64,000 nt of DNA. Source: Gnetum montanum. Its lineage: Eukaryota; Streptophyta; Gnetopsida; Gnetales; Gnetaceae. Under the pieces are notes generated by a model, which did not search any database, was not told the origin of the DNA, and saw nothing but the letters and a program-made list of their open reading frames with translations. The position numbers were made by a program, and so were the translations under genes. Location of the stretch: NCBI GenBank assembly GCA_015680685.1, contig MNCI01025588.1:357285-421284 (forward strand), given 5' to 3'. Positions 49,343 to 61,610 of this stretch are shown one piece after another. The first letter of the stretch is position 1. Each line of letters begins with the position of its first letter.

Positions 49343-50329
49343 GTATCTCATGCAGGAATATTTTGTTACCTTATTAACATTAAAGGATTAGCAAGCTAGT
49401 GGTGATATGCCTTATACCTATATCATCTTGACTAGCAACAGGCATTTCCTTCTGTCATACTGGATATTGCTTATATTCGGAATGAAATCTTGGTGGTCTT
49501 ATATTTGTTGGAAAATGTAGCCTAATGTGGTTTCCCTCTCAGTTTATGTTGTATTTTTTGTTTTAATGTTGTAACATCTATATAGTTTCAAGCAGTAGTA
49601 TAGTGTGTTTTTTATTAAGTTCTAAAGTCATGTCATTTGAATTTGTCAAGGCAGGTCCTCCAACATGGAAGTGTTGTTATATCCATCATCATCATCATCC
49701 TAGCTTTATTCCAATTAAATGGAGTTGGTTGTTTGAATTCTTTTTCACCATTCATCTTTGTGAAGAGCCAAATTAACATTAATTTCTAAATCTTGGATGT
49801 CTCTTTATTCTTGGATACCAAGTATGTTTTGAACTACCTCTTTTTTGTTTTCCCTCTACTTCAATTAACCATCCTCTTCTAACAAGTACAATCTAGTATT
49901 TTCTCTACACATGATTAAATCATTTGAGATGACTTTCTTTAATCTTTTTATCTATGGGTGCTATTTGGATTGTTGATTCTATCTTTTCTAGTGACATCTA
50001 ACATCCTTTGTAGTATTCTCATTTTTGCATCATGTCCATGTTGCACTTAACACTTTTTAATTGCCCAACATCTTGCACTATAAAGAATCATAGGTATCAT
50101 AATAGTTTTGTAGAACTTTCCCTTCAATCTAACAAGAATTCTTCATTCACAAGGCATGTTACTAGCTTTTTGCTGTTTCATCTATCCTACTTCAATTTTA
50201 TTTGTCACATCATTGTTAAGTAGACCATGCATTTGTACAAATGATTTCAAATATTTGAATTGCTTACTTTGTATTAGTTCTTGGTAGTGCAAAGTAATCC
50301 TAAGCATATACGCAAGTTAGTTGGGAAGC

Positions 50330-50700
50330 AATTGTTGTGAAAGTTATGGTTAAATGTGGAAGACAAGAAAAAATTTTACTTGGAGCATATAAAAGGCTAT
50401 CAACTAGAGTTGGAAGTTTCTTATCTTACAGCTAAAATTCCAATCAGATCTTGCAGCTTGATAACAAGCTTTGTTGACATCACATCGACTCAAGATGGAA
50501 GGTGGGAGATAGATTAGCCTCCCTAGAGAAGAGCGCACATGGAGGTTATGTAGGTTAGAAGCTCTGGAGGATGAGTAGCATGTTGTTTTTCTAAATTGTC
50601 CTTTGATTGAATATCATAGACAAAAGTATATGATTGTAACAAAAAGTTTGTATAATATTTTTTTGATGCATCCAATGGTGCTTAGCCACTTTGTTGAATT
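50330..50700 (+). pseudogene. Decayed LINE C-terminus
   Basis: In one plus frame the sequence reads LPREERTWRLC, then LEALEDE, a stop, then HVVFLNCPLIEYHRQKYM. This pattern (PREER, Cys, EDE-HxxxxCP) is the C-terminal zinc-type tail of many LINE reverse-transcriptase proteins. Frame breaks throughout. Not functional. Confidence 0.55.
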
Positions 50701-51010
50701 TATTTTTATTTTCCATAAGATGAATGTACTATCCATCAAATAGATATTTGGTCTACAGACATAATAAAATCTTTAGTTTCAGCTTCAAAATTCCACTTAT
50801 ATTTCATTTTACTTTTACTAATCGTTAGCCCTTTTGATTCTAGGGTTCTTCTTTGAGTCACATAGCAAGGGCTTCCTTAGATTTATTGGCTTACATAATA
50901 TCGTTTGCAAAGACCATACATCAAGGGATATCATCTTGTACTAATAACTAAGGGCTTAAAGTAGATCCTTGGTGGATGTCTACCTTCATGGGAAGTTCAT
51001 AGTTTCTCCA
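50700..51010 (-). pseudogene. Decayed RTE-type LINE reverse-transcriptase fragment
   Basis: On the minus strand an almost continuous set of motifs is recognisable: GETMNFP, then a QG-type position, then DDIP-like and CMVFANDI-like residues and a SKSKMKY-type end. That is the order GETxxFPIxxGLHQGSxLSPxLF...PWCMLFADDI. Frameshifts and stops are frequent. The opposite orientation to the neighbouring LINE tail suggests two insertions or an inversion. Confidence 0.5.
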
Positions 51011-51251
51011 TAAATAGTGCAAACATGTAATACCCATTCATAGGGAGCAAGAGCTAACACTTGAAGCCTGCTAGAAAGAAAGCTAGTTGAAAGAAGAAAA
51101 TGCACAGGTGGTTTTCTTTCTACAACAATTCAACTAACATTAACCTATAAAATTAAGATGAAATCAACAGTGCCTAGATCTAGCTTTGAAACAAGTCAAT
51201 CAATATTAATTTTAAGAATTAAGAGATAATTTTAAAAAGAAATAGCCATAG

Positions 51252-54200
51252 TCAAGGGTCTAGGAGCTTCGACAGGCGGCCAGGCTTCTCCCCAATATAG
51301 CTAGATGGATGGTGATGGGGGATTTAGCGACTTTACTGCTGGGAAAAATTGGGTAATGAGTATACTGATCCTCTGGGGGTTGAGGCATGTAATGAATTTT
51401 TGAGGCAATATGAAATGGTCAATCTGGAGATCCTAGGCTGTAAATTTACTTGGAGTAATTGTCGGAGGGGCTTGGATCGTGTCCAGTCTCGGATTGACCG
51501 CATATGGGTTAGTGAGGGCCTTATGTTGGAATTCTAGATCATGGTGAAGGGGCAAGAGTGGCAGGCCTTGGACCATCGATCCATTCTTTGTCACATTCAG
51601 TTGCAGGGGAGCTAGGGGCCTCTACTATTCCGTTTTGAGCGGGCCTGGTTGAATAAGGCCTAGCTCAAGCCCATGGTGGCTGATATTTGGCAACACTATA
51701 ATGGGACACAGGAGCCCTGACAGTTTCTTAGTGAGGGCTTGAGAGCCCTCAAATGCGCCATCAAGGCCAAAGCAACCGAAGATAGATATAGCTTCTGGGG
51801 ATATAGGTGGCATGTTCAGGAGGAATTGCGGGTGATTCAATAGCTGCAGGAAATAGGGGAGGCTTGGGATACCAAAGAACAGGAACTTCTCTAGGAGTTA
51901 CAGGAATTGGACCGGGAGGAGGAGAATTATTGGAGACAGAGGTCAAGGGTGACTTGGCTAAGGGAAGGCGATAAGCACACAAGGTTCTTTTTTGCCATGG
52001 CAAAACAAAATCAAGTGCAAAAGAACAAGCTCCAAGACATCATTGCGAACATTGGGGGGAGGCCCACAAAGTAGCGCACGGGGGTTGAAGGTCTTGCAGG
52101 AGTTTTGGTGGCATATTTGGAGGTGGTAGGCCACATAACCCATTTCACTACAAATCCCATGGGTTCTCACGTAGGTAGATAACTTACAGTTGTGCCCCTT
52201 TTTGTGGGAGGAGCTATAGAGGGCCTTGAAATCCATGTAAGCCAACAAGGCTTTGGGGCTTGATGAATGGCCCATCGAATTTTTTAGGGAATATGAGGAT
52301 CTCTTGGGACAGAATCTGCTGGATGCATATAACAATATGCTCAGATGGTAGCATGTCAGAAGAGAAATTAATTGTTCAAGGGTGGTGCTATTGCCCAAGG
52401 TCCCTAACCCATCTGCTCTGGGACACTTTTGGCCTATCAGGGTTTGCAACATGCTTATGTGGATCTTCTCCAAGATGTTGGTTGGACATGTTACGCCGCT
52501 TATGGGGAAGTTGGTTGGGGAGCATTAGGTTGGGTTTATTAAGGGTCGTTTTCTATAGGACCAGGTGTTGCTATTACAAGAGATTCTGCATTTGATTCGT
52601 GTGGCTAGGTTTCCAAGGTGTGCACCAAGCTCGACATCACTAAGGCCTATGACACGGTCAGTTGGGCTATGCTGCGGACTGTGATGGTGGAGAAAGGGTT
52701 TGATGCCAAATTTGTTAATCTATGTATCCAAATACAGCGTAGTGGGTGCTACTCTTTGGACATTGACGAAAGGCTCTGTGGATTTGCGGGTACAGGATGC
52801 GGTTTGTGATAGGGGATCTGTTGTCCCTGCTCCTTTTCATCCTTGTCATGGATTTGTTTCAATGCTATTGTCTTGAGGAATGGGTCTAGGGGCTTCAGGT
52901 TGTTGGGGTGAACAATTTAGTGGCACACTACGTTGATGACACCATGGTGTTTTCCCAGGTCGCGGTGCCACAGGTTGAGGCACTGTTATGCACGATGGCA
53001 CGAATGCAAAGAGAAGTTGTCCTGGAAGTGAACAAAGGGAAATCGGTTGTTTACTGTCTTTACATAGATGGGGCGATATGGGCCAAGATTGTCTAGACAA
53101 TGGGTATTTTGCCAGGAACCACCCATGATACTTACCTTGGTGTGCCTATTTTTGCCTGGAACAAGCAACAAACTTGGAAAGGATTGGTGGTGCAGGTGCA
53201 ACATAAGACTACGCTTTGGACTAGTTGCTTTCTATCTTGAAAGGGCAAGATGGTGCTTGTAGCGGTGGTCTTGATGGCCATTGCTCGGTTTGCGGACTCT
53301 ATGGCTACTCCACGGCTCACAATTATGCAGAAAATTGATAGAATTGTGAGGGAGTTTGTCTGGTTTGGCAGCAAAGGGGGCTGGAAAATGCATTTGGTCT
53401 CGTGGTCGGTGATTGCGTGACCCAAACTGGCGAGGGGCATTGGGCTATTAAGATTTGAGGATGAGGTGGCTCTGGGCTTGAACCGTTTGCTGAACAGGTT
53501 CATGGCAACTTTGGCTGGAGGGGTGCCTTGGGTGTAGATGTTACAATTGAAATACCGTAGATGGGAGTCTTTGCCAGCCAGTTCCCTACTTTGGAAAAAT
53601 CTTTGCTGTTTTGTTGCCAAAGTTGAACTGCTGGGCTTGTTGCGATAGCACCTGAAGGAAATGTTAAAATTCTTATATCCGTGGAGGACAGTTCGGCGGT
53701 GCTCTGGAAAGGCCATCTCTTGGAGAAAGTCAAGGCTTTTGGGTGGCTTATCATGCATTGGGTGTTGCCTGTGAAGGCCATGTTGCGGGAGTGGGGGTTA
53801 CAAATTGATGATAGATGTCCACGATGACATGTGGCCCTTGAAACGCTTCATCATTTTATAAATGAGTGCCAGTTTTCTTATGTTGTGTGGTGGACAGCTC
53901 ATATTGCCCAGGTTGCAGGGTTCCATGGGGACTTTGCAAAACTTGCCATGCTGTGGATTCTTTGGAAGAGGTGGAATTTGCTGGTTTTTTGGGGGCAGCA
54001 GTTCCCTACGGCATCCATAGTGGTCAAGGAGGCACACTTGTTGTGGCTGGAAACAACCGAGGCCATGGAGTAGTGGTAGCTTTTTGAGTTGTCATGGATG
54101 GAATTTGCCAACATACCCGAATTATGGACATTGGTGGAATGAATGGGATGGGCAAACATGTTCAAATGGTTAGAAGGAGAATAGAATTTGCCCACACAAC

Positions 54201-54861
54201 AATTTTACAATAACTGGGTGGGAGACACCACATAGTACCGTGGAAAACAGATTGAAGTTACTGTACAAGTGCTCACTGCTACATTGGGGGTGGAGGCGGC
54301 AGGAGAAATTGTGGCGCTTGTTGCGAGAGCGTAGACGGATGCGGTGGAGTTCTTTCCTGGGCTTGTTCCCAAGACTGCCAGTGGGCACATTTGGCGTTCT
54401 GGGCTAATAGGCATTTGGAGAGATGTGGCACCAATGGTTGAGAGGTACTTTGTTCAATTTGGGTACCCCCACAAACTTGTGGGGGTACATTTTACTTTGC
54501 TGAAGTACCTTAGGCAGGGCTCCCCTGTGAACCTACCCCAGTTATTCTGGGAATCTTTGCAAAGGCAGGGGTCAGGGTGGCACCCTGGGGTCATTCTTGT
54601 GTTATGGAGTAGGGGTATGCCTACTGTTTGCCGTGCAACAACTATCTTTTATCAAAGGCGTAGGGGTTACAGATAGGCCGCCTGGGTAACACAGCAAGAT
54701 AGACGGGGTTCTTCTTTTGGCAATGCAGATGCTTCGGGCACGTCAACGGCCATGGAGCCGGCTCGGCATGTTTGTGTGTGTTCTAGCAGCAGAATGTTAT
54801 TGTACCTTTATTTATTTTTTGGATTAATACAAGCTCGAACATTTTTCCAAAAAAAGAAAAG
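51252..54861 (+). mobile_element. LINE G: 5'-truncated plant L1-type LINE
   Basis: 3610 bp with a long target duplication (AAAAGAAATAGCCATAG at 51235-51251 and 54862-54878) and an A-rich 3' end, the mark of target-primed reverse transcription. It starts inside the endonuclease domain (MGNEY..., then DRVQSRIDRIWVSE), followed by a linker, reverse transcriptase with TKLDITKAYDTVSWAML and HYVDDTMVF, and a C-terminal zinc-type region with TLHHFINECQFSYVVWW. Stops and frameshifts are frequent. The YVDD active site differs from the usual FADD or YADD of plant LINEs. Confidence 0.9.
51345..54680 (+). pseudogene. LINE G ORF2: endonuclease and reverse transcriptase remnant
   Basis: Endonuclease C-terminal part near 51345-51600, reverse transcriptase core near 52530-53050 (KAYDTVSW, YVDD), and a reverse-transcriptase zinc-binding end near 53820-54080. 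Shifts between frames occur at least four times. The gene is dead. Confidence 0.83.
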
Positions 54862-54878
54862 AAAAGAAATAGCCATAG

Positions 54879-56990
54879 TAAAATATCTGTGCAAGATTCA
54901 TCAGATTAAAAAAAATCAAACTTTTTTTTATTTAACCTAAAAAAGAAATATCTAATCAGGATCATTTACACATTTGTAAACCAAAGAAATGACCACAAAA
55001 GTAGATAAATTAATTATGTCAAATTTGTTCAATCACATAATAATATTTTATAATTTCCAGCAACACACAAAACAAGATCATCCGAATTTAACTCTTGTAA
55101 CCATTTTACCATTACTCATTTAATCAAGAAATTCATATGTTCAACAGCAGAGAATAGATAGATCACAACCATAAATTAACATCCTAGGTTTTCCCCCACT
55201 CCATCAACTTATAGAAAGATATCAAAATTAGACTTGAGAAGCTATGGGAAAAAAAGTATAATTCAAGATTAAGATCCTAGATTTATGCATTAAAAGGGGG
55301 AGGGTTCATCAACCAAATTTCAGCCAAAACCCAAGAATTCAACAATTTTAAAACATTCACAATTATCCATGGGCCCAAGGATACTCTCACTTTTTGCCGA
55401 TGGTACCAATCCTCATATCAGGGATCCTTGGCCCCTGTTGGCAATCTTTTTGCCAAAAATGCCCTAAATCATTATGGGTGTTTTTGAATCGTTATAGAAA
55501 CAACTCTTATCCAAGTCATTTAGGTGTGAGAGTGCAGAGGATGGGTGGAGATATCCAAAAAAAACAATAAAGGTTGCAACAATCTAAGCTTACAACAATC
55601 TTGATAATTTCATACGAGCATTGTGAAGGTGGTTAGGCAAGCAAGAAGAGGGAAGTTTGAAAAAATCATCCCTTGCTGCCATGATCAAACAGAACAAAGA
55701 TGGATCATTTTACCTCCTTACTTAGATATCTTGCTTACTAAGAGGAATTATCAGAATATTGGATTGCTATGCAGCACTTGTTTTCTTTCTCCTTGTTATC
55801 TCTCGTAGCAGCCACAATCTTCTCTTCCTTCCTGGCCACACTCCTTGTTGTTGTATTTTTTTTTTATTTTGCTCAGCTACTTTTGCCTCGTGTCTTTTTT
55901 TTTCTTCTCCTTCTCTTCCTATTTGTAGGTGGAATAAGGGCTAATGGATGTTTCTTGTGACTGACTTATTGGGAATTGTTTGTTTTCTTTTCTTTCTTTT
56001 TAAAGTTCTCTCTCTCTCTCTTTTTCACCAATGAGTCATGAGTTCAATTCTCTTCATGATCAGTATAAAAAAAATCAATAAAATATGTATATTCACAGGT
56101 TGCAGGTTCAATTCCTAAATCAACAATTTTTGATATTTCAGAATTCAGATTTTGCTAGATCTTAGGTTCAATCCCTCTTGATAATTACAAAAGGTTCCAA
56201 CATAATATCTATCTCTTTATCATTTAGAATTGTCATAAGATGCAAGGAAAAAGTTTTCAAAATAGATTCATGATAAGGGCAGTTTAGGATACATAATTAA
56301 ATAAGACACATTCTTTTTCAAGTCATCAGTGATGTGAATTTTCCCATCGTCTTATGAGCCTTGAAAGGTCATCATGTGACCTTTCTACAACCATGGAGAG
56401 GGTACTTATACTCTACTATTTTAAACTAAAAAGAGCAATGCATCACATTTAGATAAAATAAAAAAAATAAAATATAAAGCTATGATATTTGCACACAATA
56501 TCTCTGATTCATGGGTCAGGTTCCTCTAACTTGATTCATAGGTCAAGTTTCTCAGTATGAGCATTCTTTTGCATCTCAACATACCTGTTTTAGCTCTTGA
56601 GGCACACCTTAGAGTATTGTCCTTTGTTTTTCTTTTGTTTTTCAGCATCTTTGTTGAAATAGAACAGAAAATATTTTGTTTTTCCATATATTTATTATTA
56701 TTATTATTTTAAAACATTCCCAACATGTATTTTAAGGCATACTTCTTATGCATAAAGTATTTAAACATTTAATCATNAAGGCATACTTCTTATGCATAAA
56801 GTATTTAAACATTTAATCATAATACATATAAAAATCTGGTCAACAAATTTATTACTATTCTAATCAGCAATTCCCACCACAGTCCAAACAAAGCGCACAC
56901 ACAACTTGACAACAAAACGTGCACACAAACACACAGAAAGACGATTACAATTGTTAACGCAAAAACTCAAGGTGAAGTGGTTCATTACAT
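54879..56990. other. Remaining part of F's 3' LTR beyond LINE G
   Basis: The sequence matches 61830-63310 almost base for base up to about 56398, with small indels. It includes a CT-rich stretch near 55995-56025. Short frames here are chance. Confidence 0.85.
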
Positions 56991-57003
56991 CCTCCTCCCC
57001 TTA
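56990..57003 (-). promoter_or_regulatory. Polypurine tract of element F
   Basis: Reverse complement AAGGGGAGGAGGA directly before the LTR start TGTAATGAACC. Priming site for plus-strand DNA. Confidence 0.85.
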
Positions 57004-57009
57004 AGACAT

Positions 57010-57213
57010 TTCCTCCTAGAAATGTTTAAATAGGTGAGGGTAGCTCTCTCTAACCGCATCCTCCATCTCCCAAGAGGTTTCAAATTCATCCTCATTCCAA
57101 TCAAGTTGAACCTGGTGCAGTGTACAGTGCTTAAGATTGAGCACCCTTTGGTCTGAAATCTGGATTGGTTGAACTTGGACGGTACAATCTAGGCTGGCCT
57201 GAAGGTTTTCCCA
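57010..57213 (-). pseudogene. Chromodomain of element F integrase
   Basis: Minus-strand translation after the GPY/F region gives VQPIQISDQRVLNLK, then HQVQLDWNEDEFETSWEME and YPHLF, the pattern of a chromovirus chromodomain. Chromodomains steer integration to marked chromatin in the family. Confidence 0.78.
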
Positions 57214-58562
57214 TTAGAAACAATGCTTAGAATCATAAACAAACCTCCTTAACACAGAAACATGAAAAACATTATGTAAAGATGATAAACTAGGAGGTAA
57301 AGCTATTCTATAAGCAATAGGACCAATTTTCTTTAAGACTTCAAAAGGGCCAATAAATCTAGGTTTAAGTTTGTTCCTTTTAACACCTCTAATGACATTT
57401 TTAAAGGGTTGGACTTTTAGGAATACTTTATCTCCAACAGAAAATTCTAGGTCTCTCCTATTATTTGCGTACCTCTTTTGTCTATCTTGTGCTTGCTTTA
57501 ATCTCTCGTTAATTTGATTTACCTTTAGCTGCAAATCCAAAATCATCTCAAGCCCAAAAATCAATTTTTCCTCACGCTGATCCCTAGAGCTAGGAACTAT
57601 ACATTTTCTACCATACAAGGCTTCACAAGGTGCCATTTCAATGCTGCTTTGGTAGCTGTTATAGTAGCAAAATTCTGCCAAGGGCGATACCTTATCCCAA
57701 GTTTTATGATGATCCAATACACTAGTTCTTAAAAGATCTTCTACGACCTGATTTGTTCTTTCAACATGACCATCAGTTTGTGGATGATAGGTTGTGCTGA
57801 ATTTAGTTTTGTTTCAAGAGCTTGCTGGATAGCTTGCTAAAAATGAGATGTAAATTTTGGATCCATGTCTGAAATGATTTTCTTAGGTATGCCATGCAAT
57901 CTAACTATTTCTTGAATATAAATTTCTGCAATCTTTCTAGCATCGTAATCTGATTTCACTTTGATGAAGTGTGCCAACTTTGTTAGCCTATCAACTACCA
58001 TCATTATGGAATCATATCCTCCAAGAACTTTAGGTAACCCAACAATAAAATCTTTTCTAATGTCATCCCATTTCCATTCTGGAATATTGTGTGGTTGTAA
58101 AAGACCTACTGTTTCTTGATGTTCAGCCATAATTTGCTAACACGTTAAACACCTTGCCACAAACTTAGCAACATCTTTTTTCATTCCAGGCCACCCAAAT
58201 TGTTTTTTGATTTAATGTAGCATTTTTGTTGCCCCTAGATGAGTTGTATAAATTGTTTCATGGTGTTCTTGCATTACCAAATTTCTAAGTTTTGCATTGG
58301 CTGGAAGATATAAATGATCTCGGAAAAGTAGCAAACCATCAGCAGTAATTTTAAATCCATTTTCCAGTTGACCTAGGTTCTTCTTTTCAATTTTTTTTGC
58401 AAAGAACTTATCATTTTCCAGTCCCTTTCTAATCAAATTAGCAATTGTACTATGAAGTAAAAAGGTTTCCTTAACATACCTCCTTTGGCTGAGAGCATCT
58501 ACCACCTTGTTTCCTCTACCCTCAAGATAAAGGAGCTCAAAATCATAATCACACAAGAACAA
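57214..58562 (-). pseudogene. Integrase of element F
   Basis: N-terminal zinc-binding region at 58562-58212 (LRNLVMQEHHETIYTTHLG), catalytic core at 58130-57837 (KDFIVGLPKVLGGYDSIMMV and a DRLTKLAHF motif with catalytic Asp), then MDHHKTWDKV to GPFEVLKKIGPIAYRIALP (GPY/F motif) at 57717-57214. One gap between core and C-terminal part and one stop break it. Confidence 0.85.
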
Positions 58563-59640
58563 CGTCTTTGCCTCATGTTTAAATTAGGTTGGGTGAAAAT
58601 GTATTTCAAACTTTGATGATCTGACCATACTCTAAATTTTCTTCCATACAAATAATGTCTCCATATTTGCAAAGAATGGACCACTGCTGCAAGTTCCAAA
58701 GCATGCATTGGGTAATTGTGTTCATGAGGTTTTAATTGTCTTGATCCATAAGCAACTACCTGATTTTGCTGCATTAAAACTTAGCCTAATCCCTCACCAG
58801 AGGCATCGGCATCTGTATATACATCAAATTGAACATTTTCTAAAGGCATAGTTAATATAGGATGTTAACAATTCTTTCAGCTTTTGGAAAGCCTAAGTAC
58901 ATTTCTCTGACCATTGAAATTGATTGCTATGTCAAAGGGGCTGAAATTTTTGAAAAATCTTTTACAAACCTATGGTAGTAGCTTGCTAACCCCAAGAAAC
59001 TTCTGACCTCTATAACATTCTCAGGCTGAGGCCAACTAATTATTGCATCAATTTTATCTGGATCAACGACTAGCCCTTTGTTTGATAAGACATGACCAAG
59101 AAACCTTATTTCAGATTGCTGAAATGCACACTTGCTCTTACTTGCATACAACTTATGTATCCTAAGGGTTTGTAGGGATCATCCTTAGGTGCTGCTCATG
59201 TTCCTCAACTGTTCTAGAATATATTAAAATATCATCTATGAACACTAATACAAACTGGTCCAAAAATGGCTGAAAAATCTGATTTATCATGCTCATAAAG
59301 GTAGTTGGAGCATTAGTTAGACCAAAAGGCATAATAGTGAATTCATAATGTCCATACCTTGTTCGGAAGGCTGTTTTTGAAATGTCTTCTTCTTTGATTC
59401 TTAGTTGGTAATATCGTGACTTTAAATCAAAATTAGAAAATACCTTTGCCTATTTGAGTTGATCAAAAAGGTCATCAATCCTTGGAAGAGGATATTTATT
59501 CTTAATAGTTACCTTGTTTAGCTATCGATAATCAATGCATTGGCGTAAGGTTCCATCTTTCTTCTTCACGAATAGAATTGGTGCTCCCCATGGTGACACA
59601 CTAGGCCTAATGAATCTCTTCTTCTATAGGTCTTCAAGTT
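58499..59640 (-). pseudogene. Reverse transcriptase and RNase H of element F
   Basis: The reading goes MSPTEMHELKTQLEDL (59848 region), [16 protein letters not shown] (near 59230-59240), [10 protein letters not shown] and [17 protein letters not shown], then RNase H with [20 protein letters not shown] and [23 protein letters not shown] is the catalytic Asp pair of chromoviruses. Several frameshifts and stops. Confidence 0.88.
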
Positions 59641-59649
59641 GGGTTTTTA

Positions 59650-60483
59650 ACTCATGCATCTCAGTTGGTGACATTCTATATGGTGCCTTTGAAGTTGGAG
59701 CACTCCCTGGAATAATTTCAATCCCAAACTCTACCTTTCTTTTTGGTGGCATACTTGGTAACTCATCAATAAACACATTGAATTCATCTACAACTAGAGA
59801 GTCCAATGGTGTTCTCCTGTTGGCAATCATTATCACTGTTAATTGCATACAATTGGATCAAAATTGTTGCTTTTGTTGTTTGCATTTCTTGCACCATTTG
59901 TTTTGCAGAAATAATGTTTTTTGAGCAGTCCCAATGCTGACAAAAAGTTTTCTGGTTTATTTCTCTATTGTTAATTTCTATGCAGTTCTGTCCACAATCA
60001 ATTTTTGCATTATTTTTCACCAACTAGTCCATACCCAAAACCACATCTTATGATCCCAAATTCATAACAAGGAAGTCCATAACATAAGGTTGATTCATGA
60101 TTTTTATCTCACAACTAGGCACACAACATTCTAAGGCTTTATGGTCACCTGAAGCTAATTCTGCTTTTCCCATATATGGTAAGAGATGAATTTTACTCCC
60201 TAATCTTTTAACCAAAGAATTTGATATAAATGAATTTGTTGATCCACTGTTAAAAAGAATGGTAACAGATTGAGAATGAATGATACCTATTGTTTCTTGG
60301 ACTGATGCACTCCTGTTGGAACATTTGTTGCAGCATATAATTGGTGAGAAGCTTGCTGGCTAGTCGTTGGAGATGTTTGTCGTTTTCCTCCGAGAGCCTT
60401 TGTTTGTGGGCATTGAGCCTGAAAATGGGCTCATCCACATGTCCAACAATCCTTCCTTGGCCCTCTAAGGGTTGATCCTTCAC
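59650..60483 (-). pseudogene. Protease region and zinc knuckle of element F
   Basis: At 60400-60440 the minus strand reads CWTCG, a stop, then AHFQAQC, a CCHC knuckle broken by one TGA. Protease sequence follows in broken frames, and the frame ending near 59624 leads into reverse transcriptase. The protease active site is not clearly readable. Confidence 0.65.
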
Positions 60484-60489
60484 TTTGTA

Positions 60490-61398
60490 TCATTCCCATT
60501 TGATTTCTTTCATTAGATCATCTTCCATCTCATCCTTGACTTCTTGGTACTTTAAATTGCTGCCTAGATTTTGAGATACTATTGTGGATTTATCAAAATT
60601 TTTGTTGTTAAATTTGTTCTTCCTTAGTGATTTTTCCATGGCATCAGTTCCTTTTTGGTTTGTTGATAGCGATTCCTTCTTCCTAATGAATTCAGCTTCC
60701 ACAAGTTTAGCTTTATTAATAACTGCTGATAAGTTATCCAACTCCAACAAATCAACTTTTTCTTGGGCTGAAGGATGCAAGCCATTGATAAAGTTTCTGA
60801 TTCTCATGTATTCTGGGATTTCTAGTGTATACATCATTAAATTAACAAACTCACGTTCATATTCAGTCACATTCTTGGACCCTTGTTGTAGGTGCAAGTA
60901 TTCCCATCTTTTTTGTTTCACATGTGCTTTTGAAATATATCTTATTCTGAACAATTGTACAAATTCATTCCCTTCAACACCTTCATTATGAATTTTTGCT
61001 TTTTCAGTTCTCCACCAATTGGTAGCATCACCTGTCAAAACATGAGTTGCAAGAAGAACTCTTTCTTTGACATTTGTATGTAATAGTTCAAACAAATCAT
61101 TCATCCTGAACAGCTAGGATTTAGCTTGCTCTCCAATTGAAACTCCATCAAATGATGGTGGCTTGCACTTGAAAAATTCTTGCAACTTGAGAGCCCCATT
61201 ATTCACCTCATTTTGATATTGTCCTGCCTCATTTTCCTCATCATTCTGTACTATTGGCTGTATGTTTTGTTGTATAGCTATAGTAAGCAAGGTAATAGAA
61301 TGGGCAAGTGTTGCAAAGGCCTCTTGCCAATGTTGAGGAGGCTCATTCTCTTGGTTGCTAGAATTGGCACCACACCTATTTCTCATGTAAGTCTTCAT
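60490..61398 (-). pseudogene. gag of element F
   Basis: Two frames: 61398-61114, with FFKCKPPSFDGVSI leading to the capsid, and 61104-60490 with LATHVLTGDATNWW, QLFRIRYISKAHVKQKRWEY, LQQGSKNVTEYEREFVNL and a Lys-rich end. This is the Retrotrans_gag capsid of chromoviruses. One stop between the two frames. Confidence 0.83.
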
Positions 61399-61592
61399 TG
61401 CACTTATTGTTCAAAGGCCTGTACACACTTTGAATGCTATGCTTTAGTTGCCATGATAAAGTATTCCAAATCAACACTGAAGCCATTTCTTCTCAATTTA
61501 GGCATATGAAAGATAGACCGACACCACATCAAACAATGCACAAATTCAGACTTCATAAGAGGTTTTAAGGAATGTAATAGAAAGCCAAACCT

Positions 61593-61610
61593 AGCTCTCT
61601 AATACCAAAA
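61593..61610 (-). promoter_or_regulatory. Primer-binding site of element F
   Basis: Reverse complement TTTTGGTATTAGAGAGCT, next to the LTR end; it contains TGGTATTAGAG, one change from the initiator tRNA-Met site TGGTATCAGAG. Confidence 0.85.

Larger units (their letters stand above)
51027..56989 (-). repeat. 3' LTR of element F, split by LINE G
   Basis: It begins TGTAATACCC (low end) and ends CATTACA before the polypurine tract (TCCTCCTCCCCTTAAG on plus). LTR parts: 51027-51251 and 54862-56989, matching 61611-63310 closely. A single N at 56777 sits between two exact copies of a 43-base stretch. Confidence 0.92.
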
